A stretch of DNA of 64,000 nucleotides from Salinisphaera sp. (GTDB lineage Bacteria; Pseudomonadota; Gammaproteobacteria; Nevskiales; Salinisphaeraceae), in the NCBI RefSeq assembly GCF_002729955.1, contig NZ_PBYA01000037.1:36986-100985 (forward strand), given 5' to 3'. Positions 36,403 to 43,916 of the stretch are shown piece after piece; the stretch's first letter is position 1; each line of letters begins with the position of its first letter. Under the pieces are notes generated by a model. That model was not told where the DNA came from and did no database searches. It saw only the letters and a list, made by a program, of their open reading frames with translations. The position numbers and the translations under genes are program-made.

Positions 36403-36950
36403 AACGCGGGGACGCGGTGAACGAGCTCACACAGCTCGCTGCGACCATCTCCGAAGCCCTGGCGCGCGAAGAGATCGAGGCCGTACTCTCGGGTGGTGCT
36501 GCCGTACAAATTTACTCCGACGGCATCTACGTATCGAAGGATCTGGACTTCGTAACCGCCGCGTCGAATAAGGAAATCGGCACTGTATTGGGCCGTCTGG
36601 GTTTTGAAGCGACGACCTCCCGTCGACTGTACCAGCGCGAAGGTACGGAGTATCTGGTGGAGTTCCCGTCGGCCCCTCTAGCGCTTGGCCGAGAACTCGT
36701 GCGCGAATGGCACCAACTGCGTACAGCGTACGGAACGATACAGATATTGTCGCCGACACAGTCGGTCAAAGATCGACTAGCCGCCTATGTCCACTGGCGG
36801 GATTTCCAGGCTCTTCGGCAAGCGGGCGAAATCGCGCTGCGTCACGCGGTTGACCTCGTGGATATATTCTCGTGGCTGAAAGCCGAAGGCGCTTCCGAGC
36901 GCGACATAGTAGCCGTGCGCAAAGTTCTCGCGCCGGACGCGGCTAGCTAA
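36399..36950 (+). CDS. nucleotidyltransferase-fold protein (AbiEii/DUF6036-like)
   Basis: 183-residue protein with the nucleotidyltransferase pattern: GG at LSGGAAVQIY followed by the metal-binding D-x-D of SKDLDFV (about residues 29-52). A helical C-terminal part follows, with SVKDRLAAYVHW, often seen in AbiEii-like proteins. Such proteins can act as toxins that modify tRNA or proteins, kept in check by a winged-helix partner. Start GTG 36399 overlaps the previous stop; GTG 36417 is a shorter alternative. Low GC relative to the neighbours suggests transfer. Confidence 0.7.
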   Translation: MKRGDAVNELTQLAATISEALAREEIEAVLSGGAAVQIYSDGIYVSKDLDFVTAASNKEIGTVLGRLGFEATTSRRLYQREGTEYLVEFPSAPLALGRELVREWHQLRTAYGTIQILSPTQSVKDRLAAYVHWRDFQALRQAGEIALRHAVDLVDIFSWLKAEGASERDIVAVRKVLAPDAAS

Positions 36951-36959
36951 CACTGCTCT

Positions 36960-37430
36960 AGCTCACCCGTTTCGATACCGGCGATGCGACCGCGATGTAT
37001 CGCCAGATCTGCGTTGACCTGCGAATAATCCGCCGAGGAACGTAGCCGCCGAACGAACGGCGCTAGGCGCGTTCTTTGGATCGGGAAATCCTGTTGGCCA
37101 AAGCTCAATGTCGAGAGCCATCTGCGTAGATCCGCGTTGATCTGCGGATAATTCTTGAGGAACGCAGCCACCGCAGGAACGGGCCGTATGCCTCGACCGG
37201 TTGTGGCTCGCATTCTTTAGAGGCAGAACCGCCGATTGCGCGGGCTGACTCATTACCGGCCCTGCCGTGCGGGGGGCACAGACGCGATTGCGCTTTATGC
37301 GTCCGCAGATCGACGCCGATCAGCACAGATCGGGAAAGTCTTTCGGCGCATGGTCGAGATACATCTGCGTAGATCTGCGTCGATCTGCGGACAATGCTTG
37401 AGGAACCTCGCCTGCGCACGAACATCTACG
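36960..37430. repeat. cluster of CAGAT-type intergenic repeats (several arms)
   Basis: The whole gene-free stretch is built of degenerate copies. ATCTGCG-type arms lie at 37007-37028, 37120-37151 and 37363-37394. An oppositely oriented arm (TCCGCAGATCGACGCCGAT start) lies at 37302-37330. Each ATCTGCG arm is followed by a similar flank (CTTGAGGAAC then an Arg/Gly-rich-looking GC stretch). The pair 37302/37363 can form a long hairpin with a 32-base loop. Confidence 0.75.
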
Positions 37431-37480
37431 CCGAGGCTGGAAAGGCTGCGGGGCGCGGCCGCGCCGCCTCGATTTAGCGC

Positions 37481-38059
37481 TTAGCGCCCGTGTTCGGCTT
37501 CGATCTCGCGCAGCCGTGCCTCGATGGCGAACACGTGGGCGTCGTCGGCATCGAGCGCGCGTAGTGCCTCGGCAAGATTGAGCAGGTAGTCGCGGTTGGG
37601 CCCACTCGGGCCGTGCGAGACGGCGATCTGGCCGGCGATCGCATCGATTGACGCGTCGCCCAGCCAGGCTTCGTTGTCGGCCGTGGCGATATACACCAGC
37701 CCTTCGTCACGACGACCGTCGGCAAAGCGCATTTCCGTGGCGAAACGCAGATAGCCGTTCTTTTCGCGATGATCGAGATGGCCGAACACGGCGGGCGTAA
37801 TGCGATAGGCCATACCAATGCAGATCGCGCCCGGCGCTTCGACCAGCGTGGCCACACGGCCCGGCACATCGGGCGTGCCGCGATGGTCGTGCGAGCCCTG
37901 CCAGAACCGCCGCTGCCAGCCCGTGATAGTGGCCGGCTGACGCTCGATATAGTCGAAGCCGGCCTTGTAGATCAGCGAGCCATAGCCGAACAGCCACAGC
38001 TCGTCGCGATCCTCGAAGCGTCCGGCCTTGCGATTGGCAGCGGTCGTGTCGAACGACAT
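37481..38059 (-). CDS. gamma-glutamylcyclotransferase, ChaC-like
   Basis: Glutathione-specific gamma-glutamylcyclotransferase family, 192 residues. It would cleave glutathione to 5-oxoproline and Cys-Gly in the cytoplasm. The substrate-binding loop FGYGSLIYKAGF lies near the N-terminus. The likely catalytic Glu is in LDHREKNGYLR. The C-terminal part PSGPNRDYLLNLAEALR is typical of ChaC. It is 11 bp downstream of rdgC on the same strand and probably co-transcribed. Confidence 0.9.
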   Translation of the reverse strand: MSFDTTAANRKAGRFEDRDELWLFGYGSLIYKAGFDYIERQPATITGWQRRFWQGSHDHRGTPDVPGRVATLVEAPGAICIGMAYRITPAVFGHLDHREKNGYLRFATEMRFADGRRDEGLVYIATADNEAWLGDASIDAIAGQIAVSHGPSGPNRDYLLNLAEALRALDADDAHVFAIEARLREIEAEHGR

Positions 38060-38070
38060 GCGAGAACCGC

Positions 38071-38994
38071 TCAGGCGGCCTGGGTGTCGGCCTCGCCGGC
38101 CACGCCGAAATGCGTGTAGAGCCGGTCGAGCACGCCGCGCAGCGCCTCGCCCTGAAGCGCGACCCGGGCCGTGAGTTCGGCTACGGCATCGCCAGCGTCG
38201 AGTGAATCCAGATCGTCCTGGATAAGGTCCAGCGCGCGGATGCGCTTGAGATCGAGGTTTTCGTCCAGGTCGAACTCGATGGCATCGTCCACCGCCACGT
38301 TGAGCTTGACCACCTGCATGCCGGCCGCGAGATGGGCGAGCACTTCTTCGCGCTGCAGATCCATGGCGGTCACACGCACGCTCGATTTAACCTCGTCGGT
38401 GGTTTCGAACACGCAGCGATCGCCGCATTCGAAGCCGTTGGGCAGCGCATTGACGTCCTCGAGCCAGCGCGACATTTCTTCCGGCGGGCGCAGGCGTGCA
38501 TCGGGTCGGGCCACCGGCAGGCTGCCCAGCGCTTCGCGCAGGCGGGCGACCACGTCCTCGGCGCGTTTTTCCGAAGACGCGTCGACCCACACGCGGTGCG
38601 CACGCAGATCGATGATCAACGGCGTGCGCTTGGAGCGGGTAAACGCCCGCGGCAGCAGCTCGAAGTGCGCTTCGTCCTTGATATCGGCCTTCTCGCGGCG
38701 GCTGACCTTGCGCCCTTCGGAAGTCTCGATGCGCTCGACGCGATCATCGACTTCTTCGGCCAGCACCGCGTTGGGCAGCACGCGGGTGATCTCCTGATGC
38801 ACACAGATCGCCAGCCCGTCGACCGCATGCACCATGGCGTGTTCTCCCTTGATCGGCGGCACGAAACCGTCGACCCGGGTGGCCTGGTCGCCGCACTCGG
38901 GGCACAGCGCGTCGGCGAGTTTTTCGTCGAGTTCGGCCGCACTCCAGGGAAAGGATTCGGTACCGAGAAACACACAGAGATTACGTATCCACAT
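38071..38994 (-). CDS. rdgC: recombination-associated protein RdgC
   Basis: Ring-shaped, non-specific DNA-binding protein that restrains RecA-promoted recombination, 307 residues. Start ATG 38994 gives MWIRNLCVFLG, matching the family N-terminus; a longer frame from 39108 does not look like RdgC. Family features: CGDQATRVDGFVPPI, KVSRREKADIKDEA, LLPRAFTRSKRTPLIIDL. Here it shares a window with recBC. Confidence 0.94.
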   Translation of the reverse strand: MWIRNLCVFLGTESFPWSAAELDEKLADALCPECGDQATRVDGFVPPIKGEHAMVHAVDGLAICVHQEITRVLPNAVLAEEVDDRVERIETSEGRKVSRREKADIKDEAHFELLPRAFTRSKRTPLIIDLRAHRVWVDASSEKRAEDVVARLREALGSLPVARPDARLRPPEEMSRWLEDVNALPNGFECGDRCVFETTDEVKSSVRVTAMDLQREEVLAHLAAGMQVVKLNVAVDDAIEFDLDENLDLKRIRALDLIQDDLDSLDAGDAVAELTARVALQGEALRGVLDRLYTHFGVAGEADTQAA

Positions 38995-39333
38995 AGCCAG
39001 AGATAATCCATGGTCGGACGGGACGACGCGGTTGCCGCGCCGGCACGGCGGGTTAGCCCCACCGCAGTGTTGGAGCGCGACCTTACCCAACCCGGTGGGC
39101 CGCCTCAAGCGCGATGAGGCGGCCCGCCGTCCGCGTGCGCGGCTGTTGCTCGCGGGCGCGCTATGGCACCATTCGCGCGCACTGCGGGCCCGCCTGCGAA
39201 CGAGCGCAGGATGATCATCGACAGACGTGGTCCGAGCCTGTTCACGCGGTCGATCGCCGCGGCAACCCTTTTCCGTGCCCCTCGTGGCGCGGGCCGGCGA
39301 TCGCCAGCCTTAATCCAAGCCAGCGACACTCTC
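38995..39333. other. divergent intergenic region between rdgC and the ABC transporter genes
   Basis: This GC-rich region of 339 bp should contain both promoters. I see no clear hexamer pairs, palindromic operators or known repeats in it. Confidence 0.4.
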
Positions 39334-40434
39334 ATGTATCGAACCCGGTTCATTGCCCGCCTGCGCACCGCCGCTGTACTACTGGCCGCCCTCGCCGCCC
39401 TGTCGGCCTGCTCGTCGGAATCCGACAATGGCGCCGAGAGCGACAATGCCGCACAGCCCGCCGAAACCGTGCCGGCCGAGATCGGCTATATGCCGATTCT
39501 GCCGGATGCGCCGTTGTTCGTGGGCCTTGAGGACGGTTCGATCGCAGCAGCCGGTATCGAGCCCAAACTGGTGTCGTTTCAGAACGGCCCGGCCATGGTG
39601 CAGGCCCTGCTGGGCGGCCAGCTCGATATCGCCTACTTCGGCATCGGGCCCACCATGGTCGCCCGCGGCAAGGGGGCGGATATCAAGGTCGTGGCCTCCA
39701 ACATCATCGAACAGATCAGCTTCGTGGCGCTCGGCAATCTCGCGCCCTACTTCGAGGACGGCGACCCGGCCACCGCCTTTGCCCGTTTTCAGCAGGACAA
39801 CGGCCGCAAGGCGCGCATATCGACGTTCCCCGTGGGCTCGGTACCGCAGACGGTGCTGGCCTACTGGCTGGACAAGCAGCTGGGCGTCGATGCGGGCGTG
39901 ATTGACGTGATCCATCAGGGCGCATCGCAGGTACAGCAATCGCTGCTTACCGGAGCGGTCGACGGCGCGGCGATCCTCGAGCCAGTGGTGAGCATCGTCA
40001 AAAACCGCCTTGACGATGCCCGGGTGGTGGCCAAGGGCGAAGCCATGTTCCCCGGCCAGCCAGGCGCCGTGCTCGCCGTGCGCGCCGAGTTCATCGAAGC
40101 GCATCCGGAGGTTGTCGAACGGCTCGTCGCCGCGCACGACCGCGCGACAAAACAACTGAAAGCAGGCGACGAGGCCGCGATCGACGCCGTGCACCAGTAC
40201 GTCGGCGGCGGACGCCTGCCGCGTGAGGTGGTGGCCGAAGCCGTGGCCCAGTCGAGCGACAACTTCGTGGCCGACCCCAACCGCATCATCGACGGCACGC
40301 GCCGCATGCGCGATTTTCAGCAGGCGCAGGGCACGCTCGGTGCAGATACCGATATCGAGGCGCTGTTCGATACCCGTTTCTACGATGCGCTCGAATCGGC
40401 CGACCGCGCCGGCGAAGCATCCGCGAGCCCCTAG
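39334..40434 (+). CDS. ABC transporter substrate-binding lipoprotein, SsuA/TauA/NrtA type
   Basis: Periplasmic solute-binding protein anchored as a lipoprotein (lipobox LSAC at about residue 23), 366 residues from ATG 39334. The binding-protein-2 fold shows EIGYMPILPDAPLFVGLEDG and AMVQALLGGQLDIAYFGIGPTMVARGKG, typical of sulfonate/taurine/nitrate/thiamine-precursor receptors. The ligand is not determinable. It is three bases before the permease; the DsrE gene downstream hints at a sulfur compound. Confidence 0.88.
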   Translation: MYRTRFIARLRTAAVLLAALAALSACSSESDNGAESDNAAQPAETVPAEIGYMPILPDAPLFVGLEDGSIAAAGIEPKLVSFQNGPAMVQALLGGQLDIAYFGIGPTMVARGKGADIKVVASNIIEQISFVALGNLAPYFEDGDPATAFARFQQDNGRKARISTFPVGSVPQTVLAYWLDKQLGVDAGVIDVIHQGASQVQQSLLTGAVDGAAILEPVVSIVKNRLDDARVVAKGEAMFPGQPGAVLAVRAEFIEAHPEVVERLVAAHDRATKQLKAGDEAAIDAVHQYVGGGRLPREVVAEAVAQSSDNFVADPNRIIDGTRRMRDFQQAQGTLGADTDIEALFDTRFYDALESADRAGEASASP

Positions 40435-40437
40435 AAC

Positions 40438-41244
40438 ATGCTCGGGCGCCCGAACCGTGCGCACCCCAACGCGCTGGCTCTGCGTGCCGGGGCGTCGCGG
40501 CTGCGGCGTCTCGTGCTCGGGCTAGCGGGCGTTGCCGCGTTCATCGCGTTGTGGAAGCTCGCCTATATATTCAACTGGGCACCGCGCGGCACGATTCCCG
40601 ACCCGTTCACCGTGCCCGTGGCGCTTTTGAACGAATATCGCGGCGGGCGCCTGCTTCCCGCGATCGCCTCCAGTCTCGTTCATTACGTATGGGGCCTGGG
40701 CATCGGTACGCTGCTGGGCTTCGTGGTTGGCCTGCTTGCAGCAAGCCTGCGCGTGTTCGACGAAGCCCACTACATGCTCGCGCGCATTCTGCGCCCGATC
40801 CCGCCGCTGGCCTGGGTGGTGTTCGCGATTGCCTGGTTTCAGGTCAGCCACGCCGGCGCGGCCTTCGTGATTTCCATCGGCGTGTTCTGGGTGAACTACT
40901 TCGCGACCGCCTCAGGCGTGCGCGACGTGGACCCGCGCTATTACGAGCTGGCGCGCGCCTTCGGACACGGCGGCTTTTTCAAGCGGATTACCAGCATCAC
41001 CCTGCCGGGTGCCGCCCCCAGCATTCTCTCCGGCATGCGTACCGGCGTGGGCCAGGCATGGATGACGCTGATCGCCGCCGAGCTGCTGGGTGTACCCGGC
41101 ATGGGCCAGGAGATGAACTCCGCCGCCGGTGTGGGCGCCTATGATGCGGTGGTGGTCTATATGCTGGCGATTTCGCTGATCTACACCCTCTCCGACGGGC
41201 TATTCGCGCTGGTCGAGAACCGGGCCCTGCGGTGGCGGCCATGA
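40438..41244 (+). CDS. ABC transporter permease, SsuC/TauC type
   Basis: Inner-membrane permease of 268 residues with about six membrane segments. The ATPase-contact EAA loop is YYELARAFGHGGFFKRITSITLPGAAPSI. IPPLAWVVFAIAWF is typical of the nitrate/sulfonate/taurine group. It overlaps the ATPase gene by four bases. Confidence 0.92.
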   Translation: MLGRPNRAHPNALALRAGASRLRRLVLGLAGVAAFIALWKLAYIFNWAPRGTIPDPFTVPVALLNEYRGGRLLPAIASSLVHYVWGLGIGTLLGFVVGLLAASLRVFDEAHYMLARILRPIPPLAWVVFAIAWFQVSHAGAAFVISIGVFWVNYFATASGVRDVDPRYYELARAFGHGGFFKRITSITLPGAAPSILSGMRTGVGQAWMTLIAAELLGVPGMGQEMNSAAGVGAYDAVVVYMLAISLIYTLSDGLFALVENRALRWRP

Positions 41245-41984
41245 GCGAGCGCCGCGATGCCCTGCTGACGCTGGACGATGTCGGCTATCGCTATCCGGGC
41301 AACGAGCGATTCGTATTCGAAGGGCTGGATTTCAGCATCGGCGCCGGCGAATTCGTGGCGCTGGTCGGGGGCTCGGGCGTGGGCAAATCCACCGTACTGC
41401 GCTGCGTGGCCGGGCTGATCGAGCCCGCTACCGGCCATATCGAAACGCCGCCTCGTACCGGCAAGGGTAGCCGGCCCAGCGCGGTGGTATTCCAGGACAC
41501 CCGCCTGCTGCCCTGGCGCCGCATCCGAGCGAACGTCGGTTACGGTTTGAGCGGGCTCGGCCTGTCGCGCGGCGAGCGCGATGCGCGTATCGACGAGGTG
41601 CTGGACTTGATCGGCATGGCGGACCTGGGCAAGCGCTGGCCGCACGAGATTTCCGGCGGTCAGGCCCAGCGCGTGGGCCTGGCGCGCGCACTGGCCGTGC
41701 GCCCGCAAATCCTGCTGATGGACGAACCGTTTTCGGCGGTGGATGCGCTGACGCGCACGCGCCTGCAGGACGAACTGCTCGCGATCTGGCAGCGCTTGAA
41801 CATGGCGGTACTGTTCGTGACCCACGATATCGCCGAAGCGGCCTATCTGGCCGAGCGCGTCTGCGTGATGCGCGGCACGCCGGCGCGGGTGGTCTTCGAT
41901 GAGCGCGTGCCCTCGCCCTATCCGCGCCAGCGCGACGACGCGGACCTCAACGCCTTTGCCCAACGCGTTGCCGACGCCTTGTAG
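41241..41984 (+). CDS. ABC transporter ATP-binding protein, SsuB/TauB type
   Basis: Cytoplasmic ATPase subunit of 247 residues. Walker A is GGSGVGKST, the Q-loop VVFQDTRLLPWR, the signature ISGGQAQRVGLARAL, Walker B ILLMDEPFSAVD, and the H-loop VTHDIAEA. Start ATG 41241 overlaps the permease stop. With the two preceding genes it forms one importer. Confidence 0.95.
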   Translation: MSERRDALLTLDDVGYRYPGNERFVFEGLDFSIGAGEFVALVGGSGVGKSTVLRCVAGLIEPATGHIETPPRTGKGSRPSAVVFQDTRLLPWRRIRANVGYGLSGLGLSRGERDARIDEVLDLIGMADLGKRWPHEISGGQAQRVGLARALAVRPQILLMDEPFSAVDALTRTRLQDELLAIWQRLNMAVLFVTHDIAEAAYLAERVCVMRGTPARVVFDERVPSPYPRQRDDADLNAFAQRVADAL

Positions 41985-42004
41985 ACCACGCTGGAGCCGC
42001 CTCG

Positions 42005-42310
42005 ATGTCCGATGAACCGCTTCGCCTGATCATTCATGCCGCCGATGCGGCGTCACTCGCCCGGGCTCGCAGCAATGCCGCCAACTTCCTCGCCGCAGCG
42101 CCGGATGCCCAGGTGGAAATCGTGATCAATGCCGATGCCGTGGAGGCGGCCGTCGACAGCCCGCATGACACCGACGCGCATCTGCGCGTCTGTGCCAACA
42201 CGCTGAAGAACAAGCAGATCGCGGCGCCCGATACGCTGGTCCGGGTGGCCGCTGCCGTCGTGCATATTGCCGAGCGCCAGCGCGACGGCTGGGCCTACAT
42301 GCGCGCGTGA
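42005..42310 (+). CDS. DsrE/DsrF-like family protein
   Basis: Small soluble protein of 101 residues with the DsrE/YchN-like fold: RLIIHAADAAS at the start, IVINADAVEAAV in the middle, a single conserved Cys in LRVCANTLKNKQI, and QRDGWAYMRA at the end. Relatives relay persulfide sulfur. It lies 20 bp downstream of the ABC ATPase gene on the same strand, which suggests a link with the imported solute. Confidence 0.83.
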   Translation: MSDEPLRLIIHAADAASLARARSNAANFLAAAPDAQVEIVINADAVEAAVDSPHDTDAHLRVCANTLKNKQIAAPDTLVRVAAAVVHIAERQRDGWAYMRA

Positions 42311-42338
42311 AGTACGCCGCGCAGTGGCGAACCGTTGC

Positions 42339-43130
42339 CTAGACGCTTGCGGAGGCGCTGGCCCGAATCTGTTCGATGAGATCGCTCGGAGGTAGCGACA
42401 TCGTTTCGATTGCCGGCCGCGCGAACAGATAGCCCTGCTGGAGCTTGATGCCGCGCTGGTACAGCCAGCACGCCTCGGCCAGCGTCTCCACCCCTTCGGC
42501 AATCAGGCGAATGCCCAGACGGTTGGTCAGCGTGATCAGCCCTTCCATGAGTGCCTGGCGGCGCTCGTTCTGGTTCACGTCGATAATCAGATTGCGATCG
42601 GCCTTGATGACGTCCGGGCGAATATCCACCAGCAGCTCGAGATTGGCGTAGCCGGCGCCGAAGTCGTCCAGGGCGGTCAAAAAACCCATCGCACGATAGG
42701 CTTCGACGATTCGCTGCAGATGACGGCGGTCGCGCACGTACTCGGTTTCGGTGACCTCGAACATGATGTTCTGCAACGGCCAACCGAGTTCATCCGCCAG
42801 CTTGAGCGTCGCCTGAATACAGGCGCTGGGCTCGTAGACCGCGTTCGGCAGGAAGTTGATCGAAACCAGCTGTTCGCAGCCCAGATCGTGGGCGAGCTGG
42901 ATCGCGCGCGTGCGACAGCCCTGGTCGAATCGATACAAGGACGCCGGCGTGACCCGCGAGAGAATCTCGCCGGCCGACTCGCCGTTGACGCCGCGCACCA
43001 GTGCTTCCTGCGCAAAGACCTCGCCCGTAGCGATATCCACGATCGGCTGGAACGCCATCGTGAAATCGAATTCAAGACCATTGTCACAGCGGCGACAGTG
43101 GCCCTGATCATCTCGGAGACATTGGGACAT
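42339..43130 (-). CDS. EAL domain protein (putative cyclic-di-GMP phosphodiesterase)
   Basis: Stand-alone EAL domain of 263 residues. Catalytic residues look intact: EALVRG, the Asn in INFLPNA, FEVTETE, the DDFGAG pair, the Lys in VIKADRN and IAEGVET. No GGDEF domain, sensor or membrane segment is present. A short Cys-rich N-terminus (CLRDDQGHCRRCD) could bind metal. It should hydrolyse c-di-GMP, lowering biofilm-promoting signals. Confidence 0.92.
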   Translation of the reverse strand: MSQCLRDDQGHCRRCDNGLEFDFTMAFQPIVDIATGEVFAQEALVRGVNGESAGEILSRVTPASLYRFDQGCRTRAIQLAHDLGCEQLVSINFLPNAVYEPSACIQATLKLADELGWPLQNIMFEVTETEYVRDRRHLQRIVEAYRAMGFLTALDDFGAGYANLELLVDIRPDVIKADRNLIIDVNQNERRQALMEGLITLTNRLGIRLIAEGVETLAEACWLYQRGIKLQQGYLFARPAIETMSLPPSDLIEQIRASASASV

Positions 43131-43263
43131 TCTAGCTCTGAAAAAGCTCAGGCCCGTCGACGGGCGTGGGTGGATAGGGCTTTCTATCGGCCGACAGATC
43201 GCTGACTAGACCCCGCAACTTGATATTTTTTTGACTTTTTTTGCGATCGGCCTCGTGGGATGA

Positions 43264-43764
43264 TCACCCCGGCCGCGTGAGCGGCTCGACCGTTACGCTT
43301 TCACCCTGCACGAGCCGGCCGCCCACGGCAATACGCGTACGCATACCGCCAATATGTGAAAGGCCCCGGCGCATGTCGAGATTGAGCAGACGCGACAGAT
43401 ACCCGCAGGGCGGGCAGCCGGCCAGAATTTCCAACCGCACCTCTCCGATGCAAAGCATGCGCCCTCGCAGATCGGTATCGGGCAGGCCGCTAATCACCAG
43501 ATTGCGCCGCAGCGCGCCCGCTTCCATGGGCTGCGCGAGCCGCCGGCTGCATTCGACGATTGCCCGGGCGTGAATAAGCGAAACCTCGCGCACGCCGGGC
43601 TTGACCGCGTAGCGGCCCGAAAACGTGCCCGTACCGGCATGATAGCGATCGCCGACCAGGCCACGCCCCGCCTCGGCCTGCACGCGTTCGCGGGCCTGCA
43701 TCGCCGCACCGCGGCTCGGCGCGATCCAGATCTGTTCGAGTCGGGCACCGCCGTGTTCGGCCAT
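43264..43764 (-). CDS. MOSC domain protein
   Basis: Soluble MOSC (MOCO sulfurase C-terminal) protein of 166 residues. The start is ATG 43764, with an AGGGG site; ATG 43797 and longer frames exist. Pattern: LEQIWIAPSRGAAMQ, AGRGLVGDRYH, VSLIHARAI, and a late Cys motif GCPPCGYLSRLL. MOSC proteins carry sulfur or reduce N-hydroxylated compounds using molybdenum cofactor; which applies is unknown. Confidence 0.88.
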   Translation of the reverse strand: MAEHGGARLEQIWIAPSRGAAMQARERVQAEAGRGLVGDRYHAGTGTFSGRYAVKPGVREVSLIHARAIVECSRRLAQPMEAGALRRNLVISGLPDTDLRGRMLCIGEVRLEILAGCPPCGYLSRLLNLDMRRGLSHIGGMRTRIAVGGRLVQGESVTVEPLTRPG

Positions 43765-43916
43765 AAGCCCCTGTTGATGGCGTCGCAATACGACCATTCT
43801 GGCATCGAACGTATGCGGCTTTGCTTGAGCGCGAGGCTCAACCCTGCTGTGATGTCGCCGATGAGGGCTATATTCGTACAACTTGACGACGCCGCTGCCC
43901 GCGGCGGGCACATGCA

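Noticed and set aside
36960..37430. CRISPR array
   Set aside because: The repeats are degenerate, in both orientations and unevenly spaced, with no cas genes nearby.
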